NCBI RefSeq assembly: GCF_013141765.1
Contig: NZ_WHOD01000095.1
Coordinates: forward strand, 1 to 64,000
Source of the DNA: Paenibacillus foliorum
GTDB taxonomy: Bacteria; Bacillota; Bacilli; Paenibacillales; NBRC-103111
Direction of reading: 5' to 3'
Length of the DNA stretch: 64,000 bases
Each line of letters starts with the position of its first letter. Positions within the stretch are counted from its first letter, which is position 1. The position numbers were made by a program, and so were the translations under genes. Shown here piece by piece: positions 43,440 through 52,780 of this stretch. The notes beneath the pieces are model-generated. The model was not told where the DNA came from and did not search any database. It was given only the letters and a program-made list of their open reading frames with translations.

Positions 43440-44335
43440 TGCGTATAGATGCGGGTAACGAGAGTACATTTTCCGATGAGCCTCTAGTAATAAGGAATCA
43501 AGCCGGCTTCGACAAGCCGCAAGCTCCGCCCACTTCATTTTACGGAAAGCTGATCAAATATGGCGCTATAGGCAGGGTTACGCTGCGGAATCATTTTGCC
43601 TATGTATATGACTTCCTCATTCGTTCCATCTTTCTCATCATAATCATGTACATTTTTATGCAATTATGGCGTGTCACCTATCAAGGCGAAGGCTCGGCAC
43701 TCATCGAAGGCTACAGCTACGAGCAGATAATCTGGTACATATTATTCGCAGAAGCTCTCACAACATCATTCCCAAGTCTAGCGACCAAAATAGAGGAGGA
43801 AGTAAAGAACGGAGATGTCGGCTACAAGCTGACCCGTCCTCTCAGCTATATCGGTTATCACTATGTAGGGTATGTCTCTGAAGTAAGCATCCGCTTATTG
43901 GTTAATGTGTGTATTGGTGGATTGCTTGGAGTTATGATGTTCGGATGGCCTTCATTCGGGTGGGGCTGGGTAGAGTTCTTGATAGTTTCCTGTGGGGCGG
44001 TGACGATTAATTTCTTACTAAACATGGTACTGGCGTTATGCTCATTTTGGGTGGAGGAAACCAGGGGACTAGAGTTCGTATACCATAAAATGCTGTTCAC
44101 AATAGGCGGTATGTTGATGCCGCTTGAGCTATTTCCACAGCAGCTGCAGGACGTCTGCCGGTGGCTGCCATTTCAAACCGTACTCTATTTTCCTGCCAAA
44201 ACGATGGTACGATGGGCCGATGTGCAATTGCTCTCGATGCTTCTGACCCAAGCAGTATGGATTGCGTTACTGGCTGCGGTTGTCGGGCTTATGTATGGGA
44301 GAGGTGTGAGGAAGCTGAACGTAAATGGAGGATAG
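43439..44335 (+). CDS. ABC-2 exporter permease (COG4587 type)
   Basis: The 298-residue membrane protein has six predicted helices after a cytosolic start of about 45 residues. Segments such as YIFMQLWRVTYQGEGS, YKLTRPLSYIGYHYVGY and GMLMPLELFPQQLQDVCRWLPF match this permease family. Its ATG overlaps the ATPase stop by one base. With the next gene it forms the heterodimeric channel of the riboswitch-controlled exporter. Confidence 0.85.
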   Translation: MRIDAGNESTFSDEPLVIRNQAGFDKPQAPPTSFYGKLIKYGAIGRVTLRNHFAYVYDFLIRSIFLIIIMYIFMQLWRVTYQGEGSALIEGYSYEQIIWYILFAEALTTSFPSLATKIEEEVKNGDVGYKLTRPLSYIGYHYVGYVSEVSIRLLVNVCIGGLLGVMMFGWPSFGWGWVEFLIVSCGAVTINFLLNMVLALCSFWVEETRGLEFVYHKMLFTIGGMLMPLELFPQQLQDVCRWLPFQTVLYFPAKTMVRWADVQLLSMLLTQAVWIALLAAVVGLMYGRGVRKLNVNGG

Positions 44336-44355
44336 TGAGAAGGGGGAGAATTCGA

Positions 44356-45153
44356 ATGATGAATAAAGGGATAGGACTCATTGCCTTCGTCTGGAGCTGC
44401 TGGAAGCTGAATCTGGCAGGAGCGATGGAATTCCGCATGAGTTTTCTGCTGACCGCTGGAATGATGGTAGTAAACAATACGGTTTGGATTTTGTTCTGGG
44501 GACTTTATTTCGAACGATTTCAAGTCGTGAATGGATGGTCGCTGCAGGATGTCATGATGATGTGGTCTGTAAGCGCGGGCGGATTCGGTTTGTCGGCTGT
44601 ACTGTTCGGCAACGCATATCGTCTGGCTTCTCTTATTGCAGCAGGGCAGCTGGATATTTACCTGTCGCAACCCAAACCAGTGCTGCTTCATATTCTAATA
44701 AGCCGTATGTCAGTTTCAGCTATAGGTGATGTATTATTCGCAGTAATCTTGTATGGATTGTTTGGCGACTGCTCGGCTATTGGGCTGCTCAAATTTGCGC
44801 TTGCTTTGCTTATTACTATGTTGATCTTCATGTTTTTTGTCATTATTTTTCAGTCTCTTGCTTTCTTTTTGGGTAATGCGGAAGGATTGAGCCAGCAGAT
44901 GTTTAATGGGCTGCTTGCCTTTTCAACTTATCCGACAGGCATTTTTACCGGTTGGGGTAAGCTGCTTCTATTTACGGTAATTCCCGCAGGCTTCATCAGC
45001 TATATGCCGATTGGCTTGCTGCGATCGGTTGAACCCTTATTTTTAGCGAAAGCAGTCGGTGTGGCGGTATTGCTGACCTGTGGCGGCACGGCGTTCTTTT
45101 ACTACGGATTAAAACGTTACAGCTCCGGCAACATGATGGGAGTTCGAAATTGA
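44356..45153 (+). CDS. ABC-2 exporter permease (COG3694 type)
   Basis: The 265-residue permease has six predicted helices; it includes FRMSFLLTAGMMVVNNTVWI and DIYLSQPKPVLLHILISR, as in the partner permease family of COG4586/4587 systems. ATG 44356 (or 44359) has AGAAGGGGGA upstream; the open frame extends left to 44161 inside the previous gene, but that part has no start signal. It is the last gene of the exporter operon. Confidence 0.85.
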   Translation: MMNKGIGLIAFVWSCWKLNLAGAMEFRMSFLLTAGMMVVNNTVWILFWGLYFERFQVVNGWSLQDVMMMWSVSAGGFGLSAVLFGNAYRLASLIAAGQLDIYLSQPKPVLLHILISRMSVSAIGDVLFAVILYGLFGDCSAIGLLKFALALLITMLIFMFFVIIFQSLAFFLGNAEGLSQQMFNGLLAFSTYPTGIFTGWGKLLLFTVIPAGFISYMPIGLLRSVEPLFLAKAVGVAVLLTCGGTAFFYYGLKRYSSGNMMGVRN

Positions 45154-45221
45154 AATGAAACTTTTGCTCCCCTAAACACGTCTACCAAATGTGGGAAAAA
45201 ATGTTTAGGAAGAGGTTGGAA

Positions 45222-47723
45222 ATGACTGCAAGCACAAAGTATTCGTATAAAGCTAACAAGGTGCTAGTACACCAAGAATCATTACACAAGTCTGTGCTCT
45301 ACTGGCTATTTCTTTTGTTCATCGGGTTGTTTTTATTTGGCTGCTTGTTTCAAACAGCCCTCTTTTACGGCTATTCCGTGCAGTATGAGCTGCCGTTGAG
45401 TTCTGCCCTAATCGCTGCGGGGGTTATGATGTTTTTGTTAAGCATTCATTACTTTTACCGTTGGAAGCTGGAGAACGTTACGGATTTGCTGACCTTAGGA
45501 ATATGGAGCATCCCAGCCATTTATTTCATAGCTTCCTTTCAGGCAGCTTCCGGCCATTATGCGATGCTAATGGTAATGCTGAATGTGATGTATGCCACTT
45601 TCTTTGCACTGGCTGCCGTTGTTACGAAGCAGAGGCAGGGAGCACAATGGGTGCAGTACGGGATCGTATTTGCCGGTTATGCAGCCGTCTTCTACTGTTT
45701 TATGAACATGTTCGGCAACGCTTATTACAAAGATGCGGTTATGTTGTCGGGTGAGGGGCTGCGTTTAACCTCCGTCTTTCAATATGCTAATGCGTATGCA
45801 GCGTATTTGTTGGCGCTGCTGCTGTCAGCTCTGTGGCTTTTGATGAACTCCCGCAGATGGTACATGATTTTACTGCATGGGAGTATGGTGGTGCCGCTTC
45901 TGCTGTCGTTTTTCCTGACGCTTTCCCGTGGTGGCCTCGTGATGCTTCCAGTCATATTGCTGGCTATTCTTCCTTTCTATAGGTTAGTCCGGCAAATTAG
46001 CTTTTTTCTTTATTTGGCTGTTGGTTCTGCCGGTGCATTGCTGATTGCCGAGCCGATCAGAAAGATTACAACTAGCTTGTTCGAACAGGTTGCCGGCAGA
46101 AATCCGATGAATCCTAATACCGTCAGCTTGTTTGATCCGCAATCGTTGAAGGGATGGTGTATGGTAGGCTCTATCTCCATCATTGCCGGTCTAGCCATTC
46201 TTCTAAGCGAACGTTATCTAGTTCCAAGGCTGGAACAAATAATGCTGAAAATTAGTGAATATCGCTTCGCAAACCTGTTTATTCCTATCGCGATGATTGT
46301 CTTTGGGCTGCTAGCTTTACTCCTTATTTCTGAAAATAATGGGATAGTAAAGCTGCTTCCCTCTGAGCTGCAAAAACGTGTGCTATCCATTAACTTTCAA
46401 CAGCACAGTGTGTTGGAACGGCTGACGATGTACAAGGACTCGTTAAAAATAGTCGAGGATTATCCTGTCACCGGAGCAGGAGGAGGAGCTTGGACTACTT
46501 TATACCAGCAGTATCAAAACAATCCTTATATCGTCAAGCAAGTTCACAACTTTTTTCTGCAATATTTGGTTGAAACAGGCTTGCTAGGCTTCTTGGCTCT
46601 TGTTGTATTGCTTGTTTCGGTTTATGGGTTATATGCGCTGCAATTTTTCAAACAGAATGAGGATAGAGGACATTACCAGGTTTTTTACTTGATTTCAGTA
46701 TCTATTTTGCTCCATAGCCTGCTTGATTTTGAGATGAGCTACGCTTATTTGGCTGCTGTTGTATTTCTTTGTTTAGGAGGATTGTCAGCTGGAATCAAGC
46801 AAACACTGGCAAGCCGTAAGATGGGCTGGATTCCACATTTGAATAAAGGTGTATTCCGATTTATTTATCCAGTTGTAATGGGTTTGCTTTCTATTGTTGT
46901 TATTTTTGTTGCGGTAAAAGAACTTCAAGGAAATCATTATTACAATCAAGCTGTGGCTAAGCTGGATTCGCCAGCAAATTTAAGCATGGAGGAAATATTC
47001 GAACCGTTGGAAGCGGCGATCCGCTCGTCACCGGCACATCCCGATTATTTAATTTTGAAATTACAGCTGCTTTATCAGGCATACAGTCAATCTAAGGATG
47101 TTCGGTATGAGCAGGAAGCCAAGAAAATAGTAACTTTGCTTAACAGCAAGGAGCCCTATAATAAACCAGTATTGGAGATTGAATATAATCAGAATGTTTC
47201 AGCCGGCAAATTAAATGAAGCATTGAAATTAACAGAACGCAGCTTAAAGCAGGTGACTTGGGGGCTTAATGTTAATCAAGGAGGGCCCAATTGGTATGAT
47301 CGTGCAGTTGCCTTGAACTATGAACTTGGCAATAGAGCGTTGACCGGCAATCAGACAGAGGCGAATGTTAAGCATTGGAATCAGGCCATGGATTGGTATC
47401 GGTTGGTTGTATCTAAGAAAGAGTCGCTAAAGAGTCTCCCGAATGGACAACTTCAAGGAGAGCCATTCGAAGTTACACCAGGTACATCGTTAATTATTGG
47501 ACAGTTGAACTATTCCAGACATAATTATAAGGAAGCAGTTGAGGCTCTACATAGAAATGTGAACGATCAGACGGACACTCCTGTAACGAAACTTATTGTC
47601 AGATGGTATTTGGCAGCACTTCAAAAGCAGGGACAAACTGATCTGCCGATTTACGAAGCTTTCGTTCTGAAGCATCCGGAGGAAAGAGCTGAAATAACTA
47701 AGCTGGCAAGCGGAGCGCCTTAG
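45222..47723 (+). CDS. O-antigen ligase-like membrane protein
   Basis: The product of about 833 residues has 12 or more predicted helices in its first 600 residues, including the Wzy_C/O-antigen ligase region with the extracellular loop LTMYKDSLKIVEDYPVTGAG and then VHNFFLQYLVETGLLGF. The last 200 residues are soluble and helical, with a TPR-like pattern. Homologues ligate or polymerise surface glycans; the acceptor here is unknown. I prefer ATG 45222 behind AGGAAGAGG; ATGs at 45189 and 45201 are alternatives. It stands apart from other glycan genes. Confidence 0.8.
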   Translation: MTASTKYSYKANKVLVHQESLHKSVLYWLFLLFIGLFLFGCLFQTALFYGYSVQYELPLSSALIAAGVMMFLLSIHYFYRWKLENVTDLLTLGIWSIPAIYFIASFQAASGHYAMLMVMLNVMYATFFALAAVVTKQRQGAQWVQYGIVFAGYAAVFYCFMNMFGNAYYKDAVMLSGEGLRLTSVFQYANAYAAYLLALLLSALWLLMNSRRWYMILLHGSMVVPLLLSFFLTLSRGGLVMLPVILLAILPFYRLVRQISFFLYLAVGSAGALLIAEPIRKITTSLFEQVAGRNPMNPNTVSLFDPQSLKGWCMVGSISIIAGLAILLSERYLVPRLEQIMLKISEYRFANLFIPIAMIVFGLLALLLISENNGIVKLLPSELQKRVLSINFQQHSVLERLTMYKDSLKIVEDYPVTGAGGGAWTTLYQQYQNNPYIVKQVHNFFLQYLVETGLLGFLALVVLLVSVYGLYALQFFKQNEDRGHYQVFYLISVSILLHSLLDFEMSYAYLAAVVFLCLGGLSAGIKQTLASRKMGWIPHLNKGVFRFIYPVVMGLLSIVVIFVAVKELQGNHYYNQAVAKLDSPANLSMEEIFEPLEAAIRSSPAHPDYLILKLQLLYQAYSQSKDVRYEQEAKKIVTLLNSKEPYNKPVLEIEYNQNVSAGKLNEALKLTERSLKQVTWGLNVNQGGPNWYDRAVALNYELGNRALTGNQTEANVKHWNQAMDWYRLVVSKKESLKSLPNGQLQGEPFEVTPGTSLIIGQLNYSRHNYKEAVEALHRNVNDQTDTPVTKLIVRWYLAALQKQGQTDLPIYEAFVLKHPEERAEITKLASGAP

Positions 47724-47939
47724 ATCTATGAACAGAATGATTGAATTTATTACCAATTAATGGATTAGGGTCGTCTTGCGGGAATCAGATCCTCCAACAA
47801 TTATTCGGCGAATCATCGTTTAATTGGCAGCCTTGTTTTTTTAATAAAGGTATACTTATTCGACATATTTAGGTATAATGTAGCAATAATGAGACCTACA
47901 AATCTACGGGATTTTGTCGCAAAGGGGACCGATTTATTT

Positions 47940-48398
47940 ATGAAGGCAGAATACATTAATCCATTTTTGGAGTCAGCTAGAATTGTCATAGAGCAAGTGG
48001 CTAACATCAGACCTTCAACCGGACAGCTTGGGATAAAAGACGTAAAATTTGTAGAGAAGTTCATCTGGATCCAAATTGGGATGACCGGGCAGATGCAGGG
48101 CGATATTGTGTTTGGACTTCATGAGGATGTAGCTCTGAAGGTGGTATCCGCTATGATGGGCGGTTATGTTATAACCGAGATGGATGAAATGAGCAAGAGC
48201 GCCATTTCCGAGCTCGGCAATATGATCAGCGGCAACGCAAGCACCATGCTGTTTAATCAAGGCGTCAGAGTAGACATTACTCCTCCTAAATTATTGCATT
48301 CCGCGACATCCGCAGGTTTCTTACCTAAGAAGGCTTTGACGATCCCTCTTATCATGGAAGGAATCGGCGAGTTGGATATCCAAGTTTTGATCGTGTAA
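47940..48398 (+). CDS. cheX: CheX-like chemotaxis phosphatase
   Basis: The 152-residue cytosolic protein fits the CheX family, dephosphorylating CheY-P. Its active-site helix is visible as ELGNMISGNAS, matching the ExxN pattern (Glu and Asn) of CheC/CheX phosphatases. The fold also shows INPFLESARIVIEQVA at the N-terminus. ATG 47940 follows AAAGGGGA; an ATG at 47889 adds 17 residues and has a weaker signal. No chemotaxis gene is next to it; solitary cheX genes are usual in Bacillales relatives. Confidence 0.85.
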   Translation: MKAEYINPFLESARIVIEQVANIRPSTGQLGIKDVKFVEKFIWIQIGMTGQMQGDIVFGLHEDVALKVVSAMMGGYVITEMDEMSKSAISELGNMISGNASTMLFNQGVRVDITPPKLLHSATSAGFLPKKALTIPLIMEGIGELDIQVLIV

Positions 48399-48417
48399 TC
48401 AAAATCATTTACAATAC

Positions 48418-48461
48418 AAAGTGGGAGTTTCCTTAAGGAAGGAAGCATTCCGCTTTTTTTT
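48418..48461 (+). terminator. terminator after cheX
   Basis: AAGTGG (48419-48424) pairs with CCGCTT (48450-48455) around an inner CCTTAAGG segment, followed by eight T residues. Confidence 0.65.
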
Positions 48462-48492
48462 GGTTGAATAGAAAGTTGTGGAGGAATAGCGA

Positions 48493-49269
48493 ATGTTCAA
48501 TGGGAAAATTGCTGTCATTACTGGGGCGTCCAGCGGGATCGGGGCGATTATGGCTAAGAAGCTGTCTGAACGTGGTGCAGTTCCCGTGCTGATGGCACGC
48601 TCCGAGGATAAGCTGACACAAGTAGCGGCCTCCCTGAATGGAAGGCCGCATGGGATATACAGGCTGGATGTTACCTCCAACGAGCAGGTGATGCATACGA
48701 TGCAGCAGGTAATTGAGCGCTTCGGTCGTATTGATATCCTCATTAATAATGCCGGATATGGAGTGTTTGAGACATTCACTGAAGCCTCTTTGGATGAGAT
48801 AGAGAGTATGATGGATGTCAACTACATGGGCACGGTACGGTGTACCAAAGCAGTGCTTCCTCATATGCTTAAGGCTAAGAGCGGCCATATCGTGAATATT
48901 GCTTCAATGGCTGGTAAAATCGGATCAGCCAAATCAACCGGATATTCCGCGACCAAACATGCGGTGCTGGGCTTTACAAACTGCTTGCGTCAGGAGCTGA
49001 CAGGCTCGGGTATACACATGTCAGCGATTAATCCGGGTCCGATTGATACGCCTTTTTTTGACAGAGCTGATCCGTCAGGCAACTACGTGAAAAACATACA
49101 ATGGTTTATGCTGAAGCCTGATCAGGTGGCCGATAAAGTACTTAAAGCCATTGAACGGCGAATTCCTGAGATTGATATGCCGTTCGTAGCAGGCTTAGGT
49201 GTTAAGCTGTTTCAGCTGTTCCCGCGGGCATTTGATAAAGTAGCAGGGAAAATGATGAATAAGAAGTGA
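48493..49269 (+). CDS. short-chain dehydrogenase/reductase
   Basis: The 258-residue oxidoreductase has the SDR cofactor motif TGASSGIG near residue 11, NNAGYG, the catalytic Ser in VNIASMAG and YSATKHA (Tyr-x-x-x-Lys). It is the DltE/YqjQ-like size class. An Arg in the second strand (MARSEDK) suggests NADPH preference. The substrate is unknown. GTGGAGGA precedes the ATG. Confidence 0.9.
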   Translation: MFNGKIAVITGASSGIGAIMAKKLSERGAVPVLMARSEDKLTQVAASLNGRPHGIYRLDVTSNEQVMHTMQQVIERFGRIDILINNAGYGVFETFTEASLDEIESMMDVNYMGTVRCTKAVLPHMLKAKSGHIVNIASMAGKIGSAKSTGYSATKHAVLGFTNCLRQELTGSGIHMSAINPGPIDTPFFDRADPSGNYVKNIQWFMLKPDQVADKVLKAIERRIPEIDMPFVAGLGVKLFQLFPRAFDKVAGKMMNKK

Positions 49270-49337
49270 GGAAGCAAGCTCCCTCCGCCCTGAACTGCTT
49301 TTCATAGTCTCGCAATTAAAGGGAATAATTACATTAC

Positions 49338-49601
49338 TTATTCGGACTCTGGCTTCTGGTTCTTTGCTTTGAGCTCCAGATTAAGCTGGCGTACCTCTTC
49401 ATATAAGCTGCGGATGATCGCTCTGCTTTCTGGATGAGATTGATTCCAATGGCTGGCCAGTGCAGGCATCGTTTTGTGAATATGGTTGTAAACCGACCAA
49501 ATTTTAATTTTCTCCACCATTTCTGGAGAGCTGCTTCCGGTTAATAGCTCGGAGAATTTTTCGACCAATGCTTCGAACTCAGTATGAAATTCAGAATTCA
49601 T
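49338..49601 (-). CDS. small conserved protein (DUF2573/YusU-like)
   Basis: The 87-residue helical protein starts MNSEFHTEFEALVEKFSELL and contains VEKIKIWSVYNHIHKTMPAL and HWNQSHPES, resembling the YusU/DUF2573 family of Bacillales. No function is known. ATG 49601 follows AAGGTGGAG; the open frame reaches back to 49745 without a supported start. It is divergent from the hydrolase gene. Confidence 0.7.
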   Translation of the reverse strand: MNSEFHTEFEALVEKFSELLTGSSSPEMVEKIKIWSVYNHIHKTMPALASHWNQSHPESRAIIRSLYEEVRQLNLELKAKNQKPESE

Positions 49602-49712
49602 AGAAACTCCACCTTTCAGAACATATTTCAAAGTAAGTCTAGCGCACGAAAAGTTTTCTGTCAAAAAAAGGGGCAATACCTTGCACAGCACCGGAGAATG
49701 GAGTGAGTGGTT

Positions 49713-50552
49713 GTGTTGGAAACCGTGGATGAAGGGCAGGATCATTTAGAAAATGGCTCATCCAATGGAGCTATGATAGAGAGGGTACAATTACGTAGTC
49801 CGATTAAAGGTGTTTTGTTGTACATGCTCACTTATGTTAGTGAAGGGCTTAAGGTCAAAGGCTATTTGACTGTTCCGGAGACTGGGAAGCCTAGTCCTGG
49901 CCTCATCTACTGCCGCGGCGGTATCCGCAAGGTAGGTATGGTCCGCAAGCGACGTATTTTATCCATGGCAAAACGGGGATACGCTGTGTTTGCTCCATTT
50001 TACCGCGGGAATGAAGGCGGAGAGGGCAAGGAGGATTTCGGCGGAGAGGATCGCTTCGATGTGTGCCATGCGATTACACTGGTACAGTCGCTGCCAGAGG
50101 TTCAGCCGGGTCCTGTACCGTTGATTGGTTTTTCGCGCGGAGCGATGATGGCAATGCTGGCAGCCAAGCAATGCGAGCAAGCTGGCCCGGTTGTGGTTTG
50201 GGGAGGGGTCAGCGATTTATTCGACACCTATGAGCAGCGAGTAGATCTGCGGAGGATGCTTAAGCGGGTGGTTGGCCATCCACGCAAAAATCCCGAGGCT
50301 TATGAAAGCCGCTCGCCTGTGTATTGGCTGGAGCATGTACGGGTTCCTATTCTGATTGTACACGGTACAGCGGATCCTCTAGTTAACGTGTCCCATGCCC
50401 GCAAGCTGGCTGAAGCCTTAGAGCAGGCAGGCATGGATTATGCCATGGAGCTGTACGAGGGATTGGAGCATCGCTTTCCAAAAGCATTGGATGAGAAAGC
50501 ATTGGATGCCGTATTTGCATGGATCTCACAGAAGCTTAAGGAAATGGGATAG
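49713..50552 (+). CDS. alpha/beta hydrolase (prolyl-oligopeptidase-like S9 type)
   Basis: The protein of about 279 residues has the nucleophile elbow IGFSRGAMMA (GxSxGG-type), an acidic residue in VHGTADPLVNVSHA and the catalytic His in GLEHRFP. The central strand order fits dienelactone-hydrolase/S9 folds. Peptidase or esterase activity cannot be separated. GTG starts at 49707 and 49713 and TTG 49716 are in frame; 49713 has GGAG nine bases upstream. Confidence 0.8.
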   Translation: MLETVDEGQDHLENGSSNGAMIERVQLRSPIKGVLLYMLTYVSEGLKVKGYLTVPETGKPSPGLIYCRGGIRKVGMVRKRRILSMAKRGYAVFAPFYRGNEGGEGKEDFGGEDRFDVCHAITLVQSLPEVQPGPVPLIGFSRGAMMAMLAAKQCEQAGPVVVWGGVSDLFDTYEQRVDLRRMLKRVVGHPRKNPEAYESRSPVYWLEHVRVPILIVHGTADPLVNVSHARKLAEALEQAGMDYAMELYEGLEHRFPKALDEKALDAVFAWISQKLKEMG

Positions 50553-50614
50553 GCCATAAGCCTTGATGTTGGGAGCATGCATTGGTATGATGCTAATAAT
50601 AAAGGGGGAGTTCG

Positions 50615-52066
50615 ATGAACAGCGGTTTTTCAGCTTTAAATATTGATGAGGTTTATGTTAGTAAGCTTCAGGACCTAAATATTACGACGCCTTCGACTAT
50701 TCAGGCGGAATCGATACCTGTTATTTTACAGGGTAAAGATGTAGTAGCCCAGTCACAGACTGGATCGGGAAAAACATTGGCGTATGCGCTGCCTTTACTG
50801 CATAAAATAGATAAGAGCTCTAAAGAGCTGCAGACGGTTGTGTTGGTTCCAACACGAGAGCTAGGGATACAGATCATACAAACGATAGAGCTTCTTACAG
50901 AAGGTAGCGGTATCCGTGTGCAATCTTTAATTGGCGGTGCAGCCATCAGCAGACAAATCGACCGTTTGAAGCTGCGTCCGCATCTCGTTGTCGGTACACC
51001 GGGACGTGTGCTTGAATTGCTGAAGAATCGCAAAATAAGCATGCATTATGTAAAGACTGTTGTTGTTGACGAGGTGGACCAAGTATTTGAGCTGGGCTCA
51101 ATGAATGAGGCAGAAGCTATATTCAAAGGGATGCAGCGTGAACGCCAGATGCTTTTCTTCTCAGCGACGATGCCCAAGCCGATTCAAGTGGTGATTGAGC
51201 GCTGGATGCAGGAGCCGGTATATGTGCAGGTAAATCCGCAGCAGCGCACCTCTGAAACATTGGACCACTTGTACTTTGTATGTCAGGAGCGGGAAAAGAT
51301 CGATATGCTCCGTCGAATTGTCCGGTTGTACAACCCTCCTGCTGCTATAGTGTTTGTTAATGAAATAGATGCTGTTGCAGAAGTTGTTGAGAAGCTTAAA
51401 TATTCCAATTTATCAATCGAAGCGTTGTATGGAGATGCGGGTAAGCAGGAGCGAGCCAAGGTTATGCAGGATTTCCGTGGCGGAAAGTTCCAACTGCTCC
51501 TTGCTACTGATATTGCAGCACGCGGATTGGACTTTCCTCATGTAACGCATGTAATTAATTTGGATCCTCCTATTGATGCAGACCATTATGTGCACCGTGT
51601 TGGACGGACCGGACGGATGGGGAAAAAGGGAATTGCCATTTCCATCATTACACCTAAAGAACAATTTATTATAAATAAATTTTCGAAAACGTTGGAAATA
51701 ACTATTGAAGAAAAAGAAATGGCTTATGGCAAAGTATACGAGCCGGGGAAGAGCCGAAGTTCAGCTGCATCTCAGCACCGTTCGCAAGGAGAGCCGGCCA
51801 AACGGCGTTCCGCTTCGGAGCAATCGCCGAAGGCTGCGGAAGGCAGGAAGCAGGTTGGCGCTGGAAGGTTGCCAAGGGAACAGGCAGCTAAGCCGCATGT
51901 GGCAGCTTCAGCCGACTTATTGTCCAAACCAGCGGCTCCTAAAGCTGCTGAGAAGCCTGCTGCGCCTGCTGTTAAACGGAAGTCGGAGAAAGAGCTTAAG
52001 CGGGAGCGCAAGAACAAGGGAGCGCCACGTTGGCTGAAGGACAAGCCGAATAAGCCAACAACGTAA
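50615..52066 (+). CDS. DEAD-box RNA helicase (DEVD variant)
   Basis: The 483-residue ATP-dependent RNA helicase has a Q motif, motif I SQTGSGKT (47-54), PTRELG, TPGR, motif III SAT, ARGLDFP and HRVGRTGR. Motif II reads DEVD at about 152-155 rather than DEAD. The last 110 residues are a basic, low-complexity tail with Lys, Ala and Pro, likely an RNA-binding extension. It probably acts in cold adaptation or ribosome assembly. AAAGGGGGAG precedes the ATG. Confidence 0.92.
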   Translation: MNSGFSALNIDEVYVSKLQDLNITTPSTIQAESIPVILQGKDVVAQSQTGSGKTLAYALPLLHKIDKSSKELQTVVLVPTRELGIQIIQTIELLTEGSGIRVQSLIGGAAISRQIDRLKLRPHLVVGTPGRVLELLKNRKISMHYVKTVVVDEVDQVFELGSMNEAEAIFKGMQRERQMLFFSATMPKPIQVVIERWMQEPVYVQVNPQQRTSETLDHLYFVCQEREKIDMLRRIVRLYNPPAAIVFVNEIDAVAEVVEKLKYSNLSIEALYGDAGKQERAKVMQDFRGGKFQLLLATDIAARGLDFPHVTHVINLDPPIDADHYVHRVGRTGRMGKKGIAISIITPKEQFIINKFSKTLEITIEEKEMAYGKVYEPGKSRSSAASQHRSQGEPAKRRSASEQSPKAAEGRKQVGAGRLPREQAAKPHVAASADLLSKPAAPKAAEKPAAPAVKRKSEKELKRERKNKGAPRWLKDKPNKPTT

Positions 52067-52120
52067 GCTGATTGCTTAACTTTTTTTGGGGGTATTCGGA
52101 GAGGAGCCGTTCACAGGAGC

Positions 52121-52678
52121 ATGGGGAAGCTACTGCGAGGATTAATTGTATTTGTGCTGTTGATAGCATTACTGGTGGGTGGTCTCTATTGGTATGTCCA
52201 ACCGCAGACTGCGTTGGATCTGACTTACACAGATCTGTCGGTACGCAACAAGCTGACAGAGATGCTGGCTTCACGGAAGCTTGAGGTTGAGCTGAGCGAG
52301 CCTGAGGTAAACGACCTGTTGAAGAAGGCGCTTGTTACTCGAAACTCTAATTCTGCTTCTAACCGCGGTGAGATCGAGATAACGGGTGCACGATTTACGC
52401 TGCATGGAAACGAGCTCATCGCGGATGTGAGTCTTCTTTATAAGAAGCAATGGCGAATTGGCGCTGTGCTGCAATTCGCCGTATCCTGGCAGGAGCCCTA
52501 TGTAACGGCCGTGCACACTGGGACTCGAATCAGGCAAATGAACCTTCCGTTGGAATGGTTTCAACTGAAGCCTATTCAAGTGCCTCTTAATGACTATATG
52601 CCGAAGGTGGCTGGAATAAAGAGCATCACGTTCCTTGAGCACAGCCTTAAGCTGAGCTTAGCTCTAAAGCTGCGGTGA
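52121..52678 (+). CDS. membrane-anchored protein of unknown function (YpmS-like size)
   Basis: The 185-residue product has one N-terminal helix (about residues 5-27) and an exported beta-rich domain. I do not recognise it with certainty; size and topology resemble YpmS/DUF2140 proteins. Segments include LSEPEVNDLLKKAL and RFTLHGNELIADVSLLY. AGGA is only two bases from the ATG, so a nearby alternative start is possible. It may be in an operon with the helicase (54-base gap). Confidence 0.65.
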   Translation: MGKLLRGLIVFVLLIALLVGGLYWYVQPQTALDLTYTDLSVRNKLTEMLASRKLEVELSEPEVNDLLKKALVTRNSNSASNRGEIEITGARFTLHGNELIADVSLLYKKQWRIGAVLQFAVSWQEPYVTAVHTGTRIRQMNLPLEWFQLKPIQVPLNDYMPKVAGIKSITFLEHSLKLSLALKLR

Positions 52679-52725
52679 GGTAGGGGAGACCCGAGGGTTG
52701 GATGATGAAATTTAACACACTCAAT

Positions 52726-52770
52726 AAAAGCACCTGCTCCAAAGGAAATTCCTTTGGAGCAGGTGCTTTT
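52726..52770. terminator. bidirectional terminator
   Basis: Two 22-base arms from AAAAGCACCTGCTCC to GGAGCAGGTGCTTTT are exact complements with a single A at the centre. A-run left and T-run right let it end both the rightward gene and the leftward GTPase gene. Confidence 0.92.
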
Positions 52771-52780
52771 ATGTGACCGA

